DNA of 64,000 nt, taken from NCBI RefSeq assembly GCF_026151205.1, contig NC_087074.1, positions 20,614,765-20,678,764 of the forward strand, written 5' to 3'. The DNA is from Bolinopsis microptera. Taxonomy: Eukaryota; Ctenophora; Tentaculata; Lobata; Bolinopsidae. Position 1 is the stretch's first letter. Each line of letters begins with the position of its first letter. The notes beneath the pieces were generated by a model that was given only the letters and a program-made list of their open reading frames with translations, was not told the origin of the DNA and did not search any database. A program made the translations under genes and the position numbers. Shown in pieces: positions 30,433 through 41,190 of the stretch.

Positions 30433-30760
30433 GTTTTACATCTGTGGTTAAATCTTGCCTGTTTGAAGTATGGATCTTTGTTAGAAAGAAGGGCATTGGA
30501 TTTCTTTTGTATTTATTTATTTGCACGATTTGTTTAAATTTATGTGTAGGCTATGGTTTTTATAGTTAACATCGACTTTCTCTTTTTAATAACTAACGAC
30601 ATTAATTTTTCAAAAACTATGCTCATACTGTATTAGTTCACACTGTTATACGTCAAGCAAATAATATAAACTCGGAGAAGATGCCACCTAAGTTCTGCTG
30701 TTCTTTCAAATTCAATGGACCACAGCATTATAAATAACCTATAAGTCCCAGAATTTCCTT
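30433..30760. other. Intron between E34 and E35
   Basis: No repeats or relics seen; C/T-rich towards the E35 acceptor. Confidence 0.5.
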
Positions 30761-30800
30761 CTCAAGTTTCGCCCCACCTATAAGTACACATTTCTCGCAG

Positions 30801-31048
30801 CAGCAGCCCCCTTCCTACCTGAGCCCCCCTCTCTCCCCCGCTGTAAGATCTGCCACAAAGTGTTCCACGGAGCAGGAGCTATAGGGAAGTACTCCCTAAT
30901 CCGGCACGTGCGAGAGGTACACGAGAGGGTGAAGGGTGGGAGATGCCAGTTCTGTGGCAGAACCTTCTCCCGGAAAACTACACGTGATGCTCACGTGACC
31001 AAGTTTAAGGGACAGTGTGGAGAGAAGTGGTTGCATCATCACGTGTAG
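30801..31048 (+). CDS. E35: two-finger terminal exon
   Basis: Acceptor TTTCTCGCAG ends at 30800 and is followed by CAGCAG, so three acceptors 3 bases apart keep the frame. TAG at 31046-31048; 81 codons. A Pro-rich lead of 13 residues precedes finger 1: CKICHKVFHGAGAIGKYSLIRH then VREVH, linker ERVKGGR. Finger 2: CQFCGRTFSRKTTRDAH then VTKFKGQC. In E34 the same site is IAKFH, so the last ligand here is Cys or has been lost. Confidence 0.83.
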
Positions 31049-31112
31049 TGTACACTCCTTATATGGGCATCACGTGTAGTGTACACTGTACACTCCTTAT
31101 ATGGGCATCACG
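31034..31112 (+). repeat. CACGTGTAG direct repeats at the E35 stop
   Basis: Three copies of ATCACGTGTAG joined by TGTACACTCCTTATATGGGC. The first contains the E35 stop. The complement, CACGTGATGCCCATAT, also occurs near E8 and in E10. Confidence 0.8.
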
Positions 31113-31640
31113 TGTAGTAAGGGGCAGTAGGCAGTGAGTGGGTCGGTCAATTTGGCGCTGTTACATTCCTGTAATTTCAGCGGCCAAACTTTTTTACGCA
31201 ATGTTTTCTTCGAACGGTTTTGAAGGGCAAGTGACAGTAATTATACCTTCTTCTAGAGTACAATGCAGACAGTATCTTACAGTAGACCTGTTAAATTATA
31301 ACATGCAGACAGTCAGTCGGTATTGTCGATATGACGTTTAGTTATTGAACAGTTTGATTTTAAAAGCTAGTACCTATAGAATTTGATTCCCATAAGACGA
31401 ATATGATTCAAGAGAAGAGCTAGCTATAGGAACGGTATTAAATTATTGTTTCAAAATGTTTGCCATTTAACAATAGTATGATAAATGTTTTCACTAATAA
31501 ACAGATTTTAATTTTATTATAAGATTAGTCTAAATTGTTCCAAAACTATGTACGAATTAACAAAGTTAAATTCTACGTGACAAAATCTCGAATCCTACGA
31601 TATGACCCTCCTTTAAACGGTCACAACAAAAATCATCACT
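31113..31640. other. Intron between E35 and E36
   Basis: Mainly AT-rich. A 67-codon open frame at 31138-31341 has no recognisable domain. Confidence 0.45.
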
Positions 31641-31705
31641 CCTTACCACCTAGTTACCACCTAGTTACCTCCTAGTTACCACCTAGTTACCACCTAGTTA
31701 CTCCT
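31641..31705 (+). repeat. ACCTAGTTACC satellite before E36
   Basis: About five copies, ending 14 bases before the first base of E36. Confidence 0.85.
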
Positions 31706-31719
31706 TACCACCTCCACAG

Positions 31720-32033
31720 ATGAGCCTTACCCTGGTTACGACTATCGTGAGTGCACCGCCTGCCCAACAAAGTTTATCGGGAACCTCCCTCAACGTAAAA
31801 GCAACTTCAAACGACACTGGAAGGGGGTTCATATGAAGCTGAAAAACTTTGTGTGTGAGTTTTGCGGCAAATACTACAACCGGAAACATGACATGCAGAG
31901 ACACGTAATGAAACAGCACTTCAACTGCAGCAACCCTTCCCCCGACTTCAACAACCCCTCTAGCTCTCAGATATATGAGGTATTGGGATCACTCCAGCAA
32001 GCATGGGTCAACGACCTTGATCGATATGTCTGA
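31720..32033 (+). CDS. E36: two-finger terminal exon with long tail
   Basis: Acceptor CCACCTCCACAG ends at 31719; TGA at 32031-32033; 103 codons. Finger 1: CTACPTKFIGNLPQRKSNFKRH then WKGVH, linker MKLKNFV. Finger 2: CEFCGKYYNRKHDMQRH then VMKQH (C2H2). A tail of about 40 residues rich in Asn, Ser and Pro ends VNDLDRYV. Founder-like for E37 to E40, which share a Trp two residues after the first zinc His. Confidence 0.86.
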
Positions 32034-32451
32034 CCACTTTACTAGGATATTTCCAATTTTTACTACTTTTAATTGAGCATGCCATGCTATTCAACACGAT
32101 TGCACGATTGAAGCATATTTTCATGATTGATCGGATCTAACTGGGGGGATAGTATATTAGAGACTGGTTTCTCACTACCTGGAATTTTATCGACTCCGTA
32201 TCCGTTGATGTTTCGTAACAACAATATAAATATTTCGGGGAAAAAATATTTGATATGCATCAGTCATAGTATTAGTGCAATGCTCTTTGTGTGCGACCAA
32301 ATATCTGCTAATTAGTTGTGTACTTAATCTGATAACGTTTTACCGATCAGCCTACATCTCCTAATCAGACTGAGCCGGTTTCGACTCTACTAATTTCACT
32401 TATTTATCAGCTAACACGACGATTAGTTAATAATTAACTGATTTATTTCAG
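32034..32451. other. Intron between E36 and E37
   Basis: Nothing recognised apart from the TAACTGATTTATTTCAG acceptor. Confidence 0.5.
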
Positions 32452-32657
32452 TAATCTTCACTGCGAAGGACTACCTAGGCTGTCCCGTGTGTGGGCAATG
32501 TTTCCGCGGTACTGGTCCCAGTAGTAGACACAACTTCAAAGCCCACTGGAGGGTGAAACATCTGAATATAAAAGACTTCCGGTGTGACTTTTGTGGTGAT
32601 AGGTTTGCCAGGAAGCACCATCTTCACTTTCACGTCCAGGCAAAACACACGCGATGA
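32452..32657 (+). CDS. E37: two-finger terminal exon
   Basis: Acceptor GATTTATTTCAG ends at 32451; TGA at 32655-32657; 67 codons. Finger 1: CPVCGQCFRGTGPSSRHNFKAH then WRVKH, linker LNIKDFR. Finger 2: CDFCGDRFARKHHLHFH then VQAKH. Compact, with almost no tail (TR). Confidence 0.87.
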
Positions 32658-32911
32658 AGATATTGGTGTCTTGTTATACGTGTGATTATTTAACAGTTGT
32701 GTTATGAAATGAAGAGTTATATGACGAACTATTTTTAAGTAAAAAATTTGACGAAAATAACATTTTTATTAGATGAATTTTTTCTCCGTTACCATCGGTA
32801 AATTTATCATTAGTTTCAAGAATCCGGCCATGACGAACAGTATATTTACAATTCAGTGGATACAGGATATATATTAAGATAGAGATCAGATATTCTACAA
32901 CTCCTTTTCAG

Positions 32912-33150
32912 TCCCAATAGCTGAAATCATCACAAAGGACGGCCGCTTCGTCTGTCCGGAATGCAACCAACAGTTCCGGGGACCCCAAGCCAAGAACCTT
33001 CTGAAATACCACTGGCAGAGCGTCCATCTGAAGATCCGGAATCACAAGTGTGATGTGTGCGGGAGACGGTTTGCGCGGCGCTGGGATATGCAGCGCCACT
33101 TCAAGAAACTCCATCTCAAATATCCGGGCAGCTCGGATGTCACAAATTGA
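32912..33150 (+). CDS. E38: two-finger terminal exon
   Basis: Acceptor AACTCCTTTTCAG ends at 32911; TGA at 33148-33150; 78 codons. Finger 1: CPECNQQFRGPQAKNLLKYH then WQSVH, linker LKIRNHK. Finger 2: CDVCGRRFARRWDMQRH then FKKLH. GC-rich codons (CGC, CGG) compared with the AT-rich flanks. Intact relative of E40. A 22-bp satellite starts at the stop. Confidence 0.88.
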
Positions 33151-33628
33151 TATAGCGTACTGTGTGTCCGGATATAGCGTACTGTGTGTCCGGATATAGC
33201 GTATTGTGTGTCCGGATATAGTGTACTGTGTGTCCGGATATAGCGTACTGTGTGTCCGGATATAGCGTACTGTGTGTCCGGATATAGTGTTCTGTGTGTC
33301 CGGATATAGCGTACTGTGTGTCCGGATATAATGTACTGTGTGTCCGGATATAGTGTACTGTGTATCCGGATATAGCGTACTGTGTGTCCGGATATAGTGT
33401 ACTGTGTATCCGGATATAGCGTACTGTATGTCCGGATATAGCGTACTGTATGTCCGGATATAGCGTACTGTGTGTCCGGATATAATGTAATGTGTGTCCG
33501 GATATAGCGTACTGTGTATCCGGATATAATGTACTGTGTGTCCGGATATAGCGTACTGTGTGTCCGGATATAGCGTACTGTGTTTGTATGTCCGGATATA
33601 GCGTACTGCGGTCCGGTTATAGCGTATG
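33150..33628 (+). repeat. 22-bp satellite starting at the E38 stop
   Basis: About 21 copies of TATAGCGTACTGTGTGTCCGGA with variants (TATAATGT, TGTATCC). The TGA stop of E38 is followed directly by the first unit. Confidence 0.93.
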
Positions 33629-33629
33629 T

Positions 33630-34242
33630 GCTTTTTATTTATCTTATCTATGACGTGCTGCATCTGGCCTCACCTTATCAGTCGAGAAGCTGAATTATTA
33701 CAGTACAGTAATATAGTACTATAGTACGAAGAGGAAACTCCGTGGCAATTTGTGTGATTTGGAGAATTCGTAAAACTTTCAAAATGGTAATGAGTGTCAA
33801 TTTAGTTGTGGTGCTTTTGTGCAATTGTTACTTGAAAAAGATGGGACGTATATATCATTACATTTATTCTGTGATTGCATGGATCTAAATTGACATCATT
33901 AAATATAATATATCATTGCAAATATTTGGATGTTTCTTCTGTGTCGATGTGCTGTTAAAGTGATAGAAATATGTTATTACGTAAGAGTAATCTTCTATTT
34001 TCACTGTACGATGTAGTGCTTTCTTAGTCTTGATGCCCTTGTGATAGCCGCGTGCCAAAACAACGCAAAATATTAGTGACATATCTAATGGTAAACTCGA
34101 GAGCGTGAAACTTAGATATCAAATTAACTAACAAAATTTGGTTGTCTCTAAAAATTGTTTCCGAAAACTTAAGATAAAAAACAGTCTACTAGACAAAAAT
34201 AGCACGATGAGAGATACAACGCTATACGATAACCTATTTCAG
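33630..34242. other. Intron between E38 and E39
   Basis: AT-rich, no repeat or relic recognised. Confidence 0.5.
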
Positions 34243-34481
34243 TGGTAGATCTGACCGAAGAATGCCCCTATGTGTGTACCAAGTGCAACAAAGTGTTCAG
34301 GGGCAGGGCACCCCAAGCAAAACAGAACCTCCGGCAACATTGGAGAACTGTTCACCTTAAGATCCGGGACCATAAGTGTGATGTTTGTAGCAAGAGGTTC
34401 TCTACTCGGTCATACATGAAGGTCCATCTCAGAAAGTGCCACGAATATGATGTAGTTTGCCGGCCAGGCTTTAGAGAATAG
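34243..34481 (+). CDS. E39: two-finger terminal exon
   Basis: Acceptor TAACCTATTTCAG ends at 34242; TAG at 34479-34481; 78 codons. Finger 1: CTKCNKVFRGRAPQAKQNLRQH then WRTVH, linker LKIRDHK. Finger 2: CDVCSKRFSTRSYMKVH then LRKCH (both His ligands kept, with an extra Cys). Tail of 11 residues. Confidence 0.88.
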
Positions 34482-34893
34482 AGTTGATCCACCAAATTAT
34501 ATGAACTCTCCTACTGTGACATTCAAATGGGATATATTGGGATCAATATAATATATTTGAAGTAAACATTGGCCAGTAAGCAAAGCAGGTCCCCAATCAA
34601 AAGGATATTTTTCATTTATTAGCATGTTTGACTAGTAAAATCAAAACGTAATTATTCATAAATTTTAACTAAAGATTCTAGTGGAACTTATTAAATTTTG
34701 TAATCGTATGCTACATTTCTACGAGAAAGCATATTTGAAGGGCGTCCTAGTCGAAGTAGATAAATCTTTAGGCCAAACATAGCCGCTGAAAATGGGTTAT
34801 TTTAAAAGGCACAATCCTTACCAATCCTTACGTGAACATGATAACTAAAATTACAAAATTCATCCATTGATTCTGCTTTCATGCTATTCCCAG
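34482..34893. other. Intron between E39 and E40
   Basis: No feature seen. Confidence 0.5.
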
Positions 34894-35168
34894 TCTTGGA
34901 ACCCAACCACTCCGAAAACCCTGTATAATTATCTCAGAAGACGGCCCTATCACGTGCCAGCAGAGGTTCCGGGGACCCCAAGCAAAGTACCAGTTACCAT
35001 AGTTACCAAGCAAAGTACCTGTTGAAATACCACTGGAACAGTGTCCACCTGAAAATCCGGAACTTTGAGTGTGAGGCTTGTGGCAGGAGGTTCGCTCGAA
35101 AATGGGATATGCAACAGCATTTCAAGAAACTTCACGTCCAGAGAAACTCTAGATATATTCATAATTAG
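34894..35168 (+). pseudogene. E40: broken relative of E38
   Basis: An acceptor-like TGCTATTCCCAG ends at 34893, but phase 1 meets TAA after 11 codons. In another frame the lead IIISEDG and QQRFRGPQAK match E38. A small deletion has removed the second Cys of finger 1 (ITCQQRF). A 28-bp duplication containing AGTTACCATAGTTACC brings a TAG. The second half (LLKYHWNSVH, then CEACGRRFARKWDMQQH and FKKLH) is intact. Confidence 0.85.
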
Positions 35169-35398
35169 GTTTAGACATTGTTAATTTTATTTACCAACAT
35201 GTTTAACTTTATCGCCGGCCTACACTTTTCTAATCCAAATTTGTATTATAATTCTATTCGGCAAACGTGTCACGACTTGTATTAATCTAAGAATGAAGTG
35301 ATCCGGGTTCAGTTATTGACTAGGTATCGGAAATTCGCTCCATGAACCCACACTCCACAGTTCACCTTTCCATTTCTTCCACTACCACCTGTTTTCAG

Positions 35399-35709
35399 CG
35401 CACTACATCCAACAATTTACCCGGAACAAGGAGGATTGGGAACGTTGCTCACTCTGTACACGAGAATTCAAAGGAAAATACCGCCGCCCCATGATAAAGA
35501 GACACATCCTCTCTGTCCACTACGAGGTTAAAAACCACGGCTGTCCTGATTGTGACAAGAAGTTTTACAGCAAGAGTGACATGGACAGACACAGAAGGCT
35601 GGTTCACTGCGATGTCATCTGCTTTATCTGCAGGAAGAACTTTTGTAGGAAGGCTGATTTGCAGAGACACATTGAGTTTGAGCATCGCGTGAGAGATGTT
35701 ACCTCCTAG
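35399..35709 (+). CDS. E41: three-finger terminal exon ending in satellite
   Basis: Acceptor CACCTGTTTTCAG ends at 35398; TAG at 35707-35709; 102 codons. Finger 1: CSLCTREFKGKYRRPMIKRH then ILSVH, linker YEVKNHG. Finger 2: CPDCDKKFYSKSDMDRH then RRLVH. Finger 3 follows after only CDVI: CFICRKNFCRKADLQRH then IEFEH. The last codons (VTS) and the stop are read from TTACCTCCTAG satellite. Confidence 0.87.
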
Positions 35710-35845
35710 TTACCTCCTAGTTACCTCCTAGTTACCTCCTAGTTACCTCCTAGTTACCTCCTAGTTACCTCCTAGTTACCCCTAGTTACCTCCTAGTTAC
35801 CTCCTAGTTACCCCTAGTTACCTCCTAGTTACCACCTAGTAACCC
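35700..35845 (+). repeat. 11-bp TAGTTACCTCC satellite at the E41 stop
   Basis: About 13 copies. The first unit supplies the last codons and the stop of E41. Confidence 0.93.
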
Positions 35846-36056
35846 CTGATTACTGATAAAGTGAAACGTGGGTCTTTAAAGTTTAGATTTTTTAGTAAGT
35901 GATTTTTAGTAAGTGAACAACGTCACGAATATGTCAACGAGGTTACCATGGTTACCACAGGTTTTCCACATCGACATAATATTAACTACGGTAGGAACTT
36001 TCTGTGTTAATAGCACTGTGAATCTGAGTCCCGAATATGGACTATTTCGGGAGTAT

Positions 36057-36062
36057 AATAAA
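36057..36062 (+). promoter_or_regulatory. Candidate polyadenylation signal after E41
   Basis: AATAAA 348 bases after the E41 stop. Confidence 0.35.
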
Positions 36063-36212
36063 GTTTAATTGTTTGTGGCATATGAGTTATATCATAAATG
36101 TTTAAAAGTGTGATATCCTAAATGTTTGATAACCATTAGCTTGTCTACTAGGATAATCTCTTTGATAATGTCGGAGAGCTTTTAAAATAGGTGATAGCAA
36201 ACAATATATCAG

Positions 36213-36448
36213 CGTACTCTTCAGGCAAGCTCATCGAAGTTTTCACTCGAAATAACGAAATACGGGAAAAGTGCAACGTCTGTTCTCGGGAGTTCTCGGG
36301 GAGGAACCGCCGCATGATGATCAAACGTCACGTCCTCTCAGTCCACTTTAACATGAAGCGCCACAACTGTGACATGTGTGGGAAAAGGTTCTTCAGGAGA
36401 AGTGATCTGGATAGGCATAAACTGGTGCATGTGCATGTTCGTTACTGA
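36213..36448 (+). CDS. E42: two-finger terminal exon with twin acceptors
   Basis: AATATATCAG (ends 36212) and ACTCTTCAG (ends 36224) are 12 bases apart and both give phase 1. TGA at 36446-36448; 77 codons from the outer one. Finger 1: CNVCSREFSGRNRRMMIKRH then VLSVH, linker FNMKRHN. Finger 2: CDMCGKRFFRRSDLDRH then KLVHVH. Related to E41 and E43 but lacking the third finger. Confidence 0.85.
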
Positions 36449-36495
36449 GTACTCCCGCCTGCACCGACAAGTGTGTTTAGTAATGAGTGGAGTAC

Positions 36496-36903
36496 CGTGT
36501 AACCACCGTGGAACCACCGTGGAACCACCGTGCAACCACCGTGCAACCACCGTGGAACCACCGTGCAACCACCGTGCAACCACCGTGCAACCACCGTGGA
36601 ACCACAGTGGAACCACAGTGCAACCACCGTGGAACCACCGTGGAACCACAGTGGAACCACCGTGGAACCACCGTGGAACCATCCTGGAACCACCGTGGAA
36701 CCACCGTGGAACCACCGTGAAACCACCGTGTAACCACCGTGGAACCACCGTGTAACCACCGTGGAACCACAGTGCAACCACCGTGGAACCACAGTGGAAC
36801 CACCGTGGAACCACCGTGGAACCACCGTGTAACCACCGTGTAACCACCGTGTAACCACCGTGCAACCACCGTGCAACCACCGTGTAACCACCGTGTAACC
36901 ACG
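36496..36903 (+). repeat. 11-bp GTGGAACCACC satellite after E42
   Basis: About 37 copies of AACCACCGTGG with variable G/C/T bases (GTGCAACC, GTGTAACC). No stop codons occur, so several frames on both strands are open by chance. Confidence 0.93.
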
Positions 36904-37339
36904 GCCCCATCCTGATCAGAGGAAATGTGGCAGTAGAAAAGACGTAATATTAACTATTGAGAGTATTAAGTTTGATTATTGCGGGTTATTCTTTGATAAC
37001 CTGTTTCCAGTTATATTCGTTGAATAGTTCCTTGGACCATCATCTTATCACCATGCCAAATGTAACTATGGTAACTAAATGCCCATCACTACTGCAGTAA
37101 CTAGAAGTTGGCCGTATCGAGATAAAAAAGGAAGTGTCTCAATCTTATTACTATTTTTAAAACACCGACTATTGACTGAGGAAGTTTAATTTTAATTATA
37201 TTTTCAATTAGTAATAGGTAATCTTGGTTAAATATTTTATGAACTTTTTTCATTGTTATCAGTTTTTCTTTGAATAATGAGTATCGTTCCTTTTGAATAG
37301 TGTGACATATTTAGACGCCGATCATGAAATTGACGATCA

Positions 37340-38066
37340 AACCTCCTTCAATACCAGTTAAAGAAACTATATCCAATTCCTCTGCTTTCAGACAACTACT
37401 AGTAACCTAGCAACTACACTAGTAACCTAGTAACTACACTAGTAACCTAGCAACTACAATACCAGTTAAAGAAACTATATCCAATTCCTCTGCTTTCAGA
37501 CAACTACTAGTAACCTAGCAACTACACTAGTAACCTAGCAACTACACTAGTAACCTAGCAACTACAATACCAGTTAAAGAAACTATATCCAATTCCTCTG
37601 CTTTCAGACAACTACTAGTAACCTAGCAACTACACTAGTAACCTAGCAACTACAATACCAGTTAAAGAAACTATATCCTCTGCTTTCAGACAACTACTAG
37701 TAACCTAGCAACTACACTAGTAACCTAGCAACTACAATACCAGTTAAAGAAACTATATCCAATTCCTCTGCTTTCAGACAACTACTAGTAACCTAGCAAC
37801 TACACTAGTAACCTAGTAACTACACTAGTAACCTAGCAACTACAATACCAGTTAAAGAAACTATATCCAATTCCTCTGCTTTCAGACAACTACTAGTAAC
37901 CTAGCAACTACACTAGTAACCTAGCAACTACACTAGTAACCTAGCAACTACAATACCAGTTAAAGAAACTATATCCTCTGCTTTCAGACAACTACTAGTA
38001 ACCTAGCAACTACACTAGTAACCTAGTAACTACAATACCAGTTAAAGAAACTATATCCTCTGCTTT
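37340..38066 (+). repeat. Satellite that multiplies the E43 acceptor
   Basis: Seven copies of a unit of about 80-110 bp made of CAATACCAGTTAAAGAAACT, TCCTCTGCTTTCAGACAACT and a variable number of ACTAGTAACCTAGCAACT. Each copy ends in a good acceptor, CTCTGCTTTCAG (AG ends at 37391, 37499, 37607, 37689, 37777, 37885, 37987). Entry at any of these in phase 1 hits TAG after AC-AAC-TAC. Confidence 0.92.
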
Positions 38067-38069
38067 CAG

Positions 38070-38384
38070 ACATACATCGAGACGTTTGAACGAAACAACG
38101 AACAGTGGGAGAAATGCCAATTCTGCCAACGAGAATTCAAAGGAAAGAACCGCAGACCCATGATGAAGAGACACATCCTCTCTGTTCACTTCAACGTCAA
38201 AAACCACAGCTGTCAGGCGTGCGGAAAGAAGTTCTTCCGGAGGAGCGACCTGGACAGACACGTCAGACAGCATGTTGAGTGTATCTGTCCGGGTTGTGGG
38301 AGGAAGTTCTTTAGAAGAGTGGATCTGGAGAGACACATTGAGGACCATCACTTCGGGCTGAACAATGTTGGTGGTTTGGAGTAG
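38070..38384 (+). CDS. E43: three-finger block with out-of-phase acceptor
   Basis: Acceptor CTCTGCTTTCAG ends at 38069, but the finger frame begins at the first base (ACA TAC ATC), that is phase 0. Phase 1 entry would meet TGA after five complete codons. 104 codons to TAG at 38382-38384. Finger 1: CQFCQREFKGKNRRPMMKRH then ILSVH. Finger 2: CQACGKKFFRRSDLDRH then VRQH. Finger 3: CPGCGRKFFRRVDLERH then IEDHH. Compared with E41, two bases seem lost after the acceptor. The protein is well preserved, so the loss is recent or another acceptor is used. Confidence 0.7.
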   Translation, partial: TYIETFERNNEQWEKCQFCQREFKGKNRRPMMKRHILSVHFNVKNHSCQACGKKFFRRSDLDRHVRQHVECICPGCGRKFFRRVDLERHIEDHHFGLNNVGGLE

Positions 38385-39100
38385 GTCACCTTAGCTGTGG
38401 GTTCGTGTGTCCGCACGTGCACTGCGCGTGTTCACACGTGCACACCTCACTTGAACATGGTCAGCGGTCCAGCATAGTCTCAACATGTAGTTGAGGTTTT
38501 GTTAATATGTGGTATTGTGGTTTTACTTCTTTCATTGTTCTGTGCGGTTTCTTTAAAATCATTAAGCTTGACGGTGTCTTCTATGTTACGATATTTCCAT
38601 ACGTGACGCTTTATTTTGAGATATTTTTACTGTCTAGTTGAATTATTATTTTGAGATGCAAGTTACATTAAGACTTACTCTTAGAAGAAATTTCTATTTA
38701 TTTGAATTATCATGATCTTTACGTCGAGGTTAAAATTACGGTTGATTAGTGGGCTCCTAATTAGTGTGCTCTTAATTAGTGGGCTCCTAATTAGACTCCT
38801 AATTAGTGTGCTCTTAATTAGTGGGCTCCTAATATCATACAGCACCTATAATGGCAATGCACTTCCCTCTCCAATGGTTTGGACTGAACGTGACGACCTG
38901 TACCTTGCATACTAAAGGTAGCAAATAGGAGCAGTGTGGCTAGACATTCCTGGAAGTTTCATTATACCGTTATACTTAATAATAATAACAATAGTAACGC
39001 TTTATTTGTATACCGCTTATATCAGTAGGCTAATTACATGTTTATTAATTTGGTAGACTGTAAGGGTAGGATGTACAGTGTTTAAGAGACACATTTACAG
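38385..39100. other. Intron between E43 and E44
   Basis: A GTGCACGTG-rich patch near 38408-38450 is followed by AT-rich DNA. From about 38742 to 38830 there is a short repeat of GGGCTCCTAATTAGT units. An AT-rich flank leads to a weak ACATTTACAG acceptor. Confidence 0.5.
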
Positions 39101-39351
39101 GTTCACCCCACCCGGATATAGATGACTACGGGGGAGGTATTATAGATTACAAGTCTGACTGTCTAGCGCTTCAGTCAATCTGTAGGGTTTGCGGTAAAGT
39201 TTTCCTGGGCAGAAACCACAAATCTCTGGTCAGTCGTCATGTTAGGGGCGTTCATCAGAAGCTTCGACCCTACCTGTGCAAGATCTGTGGCAAAAGTTAC
39301 CAGCAGTCCAATAATTTAAAGTCTCACAATTGTAAACTGCTGCGGTTCTGA
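39101..39351 (+). CDS. E44: two-finger terminal exon
   Basis: Acceptor CACATTTACAG ends at 39100; TGA at 39349-39351; 82 codons. A long lead of 27 residues (Asp- and Gly-rich) precedes finger 1: CRVCGKVFLGRNHKSLVSRH then VRGVH, linker QKLRPYL. Finger 2: CKICGKSYQQSNNLKSHNC, with a shortened H-x-C end. Close duplicate of E45. Confidence 0.83.
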
Positions 39352-39615
39352 TGCTGTGGTTGATTGTACGTGCAATTAAAATGTGGAATTTATATTGTGT
39401 TAAAGATTTATTGAACAAAGTAGTAATTTCCAATTCGTTTTGAGGTGAACAGTTTTTCGAAGCGGCTTCAAAATTGGTTTTAAAACTCTTACATCCACAG
39501 CATTAAAAAAATTTTCGTGTAATTGTCATTTTCCCCCTCATGCATCCTTAAATGCGTCCTTTAATTAAGTAAGTAACAAAACGTGAACAAAATTTTTCAA
39601 AGAAATATCCTGCAG

Positions 39616-39809
39616 CTTATTCAGAAGAAGTTGCCTGTCGAATTTGTGGAAAGGTTTTCCTCGGTAAAAACAAGAATTCACTTCTCCGGAGACATATTGA
39701 TGGAGTGCACCTTAAGCTGAGACCCTACAAGTGCCCTTACTGTACTAAAGACTTTCAACAGTCGGGCAATCGCACTCAGCACATCAAACAGCATCACTTT
39801 ATAAGATAG
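39616..39809 (+). CDS. E45: two-finger terminal exon, parent of a large satellite
   Basis: Acceptor ATATCCTGCAG ends at 39615; TAG at 39807-39809; 63 codons. Finger 1: CRICGKVFLGKNKNSLLRRH then IDGVH, linker LKLRPYK. Finger 2: CPYCTKDFQQSGNRTQH then IKQHH. The end TQHIKQHHFIR is the first unit of the array that follows. Confidence 0.87.
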
Positions 39810-41190
39810 ATCGCACTCAGCACATCAAACAGCATCACTTTATAAGATAGATCATACTCAGCACATCAAACAGCACCACTTTATAAGATAGATCATACTG
39901 TCTACACACTCAGCACATCAAACAGCACCACTTTATAAGATAGATCATACTGTCTACACACTCAGCACATCAAACAGCACCACTTTATAAGATAGATCAT
40001 ACTCAGCACATCAAACAGCATCACTTTATAAGATAGATCATACTCAGCACATCAAACAGCACCACTTTATAAGATAGATCATACTGTCTACACACTCAGC
40101 ACATCAAACAGCACCACTTTATAAGATAGATCATACTCAGCACATCAAACAGCATCACTTTATAAGATAGATCATACTCAGCACATCAAACAGCATCACT
40201 TTATAAGATAGATCATACTGTCTACACACTCAGCACATCAAACAGCATCACTTTATAAGATAGATCATACTCAGCACATCAAACAGCATCACTTTATAAG
40301 ATAGATCATACTCAGCACATCAAACAGCACCACTTTATAAGATAGATCATACTCTGTACACACTCAGCACATCAAACAGCATCACTTTATAAGATAGATC
40401 ATACTCAGTGCACACTCAGCACATCAAACAGCATCACTTTATAAGATAGATCATACTCAGCACATCAAACAGCACCACTTTATAAGATAGATCATACTCT
40501 GTACACACTCAGCACATCAAACAGCATCACTTTATAAGATAGATCATACTCAGTGCACACTCAGCACATCAAACAGCATCACTTTATAAGATAGATCATA
40601 CTCAGTGCACACTCAGCACATCAAACAGCATCACTTTATAAGATAGATCATACTCAGCACATCAAACAGCACCACTTTATAAGATAGATCATACTCAGCA
40701 CATCAAACAGCATCACTTTATAAGATAGATCATACTCAGTGCACACTCAGCACATCAAACAGCATCACTTTATAAGATAGATCATACTCTGTACACACTC
40801 AGCACATCAAACAGCATCACTTTATAAGATAGAGCATACTCTGTACGCACTCAGCACATCAAACAGCATCACTTTATAAGATAGATCATACTGTGTACAC
40901 ACTCAGCACATCAAACAGCATCACTTTATAAGATAGATCATACTCAGCACATCAAACAGCATCACTTTATAAGATAGATCATACTCAGTGCACACTCAGC
41001 ACATCAAACAGCATCACTTTATAAGATAGATCATACTCTGTACACACTCAGCACATCAAACAGCATCACTTTATAAGATAGAGCATACTCTGTACGCACT
41101 CAGCACATCAAACAGCATCACTTTATAAGATAGATCATACTGTGTACACACTCAGCACATCAAACAGCATCACTTTATAAGATAAATCAC
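39770..41190 (+). repeat. 41- to 55-bp satellite grown from the 3' coding end of E45
   Basis: About 29 copies of a unit with CACTCAGCACATCAAACAGC and CACTTTATAAGATAGATC, in two lengths depending on an insert TGTCTACACACTC or GTGCACACTC. Long and short units alternate in recurring blocks. Confidence 0.94.

Noticed and set aside
32908-33663. 251-codon minus-strand frame with repeated RYIRTHSTLYPD
   Set aside because: It is the complement of the 22-bp satellite plus the complement of E38; there is no independent evidence for it.
36338-36910. Several long frames on both strands rich in HGG/TVV or NHRGTT
   Set aside because: All fall in the 11-bp GTGGAACCACC satellite, which lacks stop triplets.
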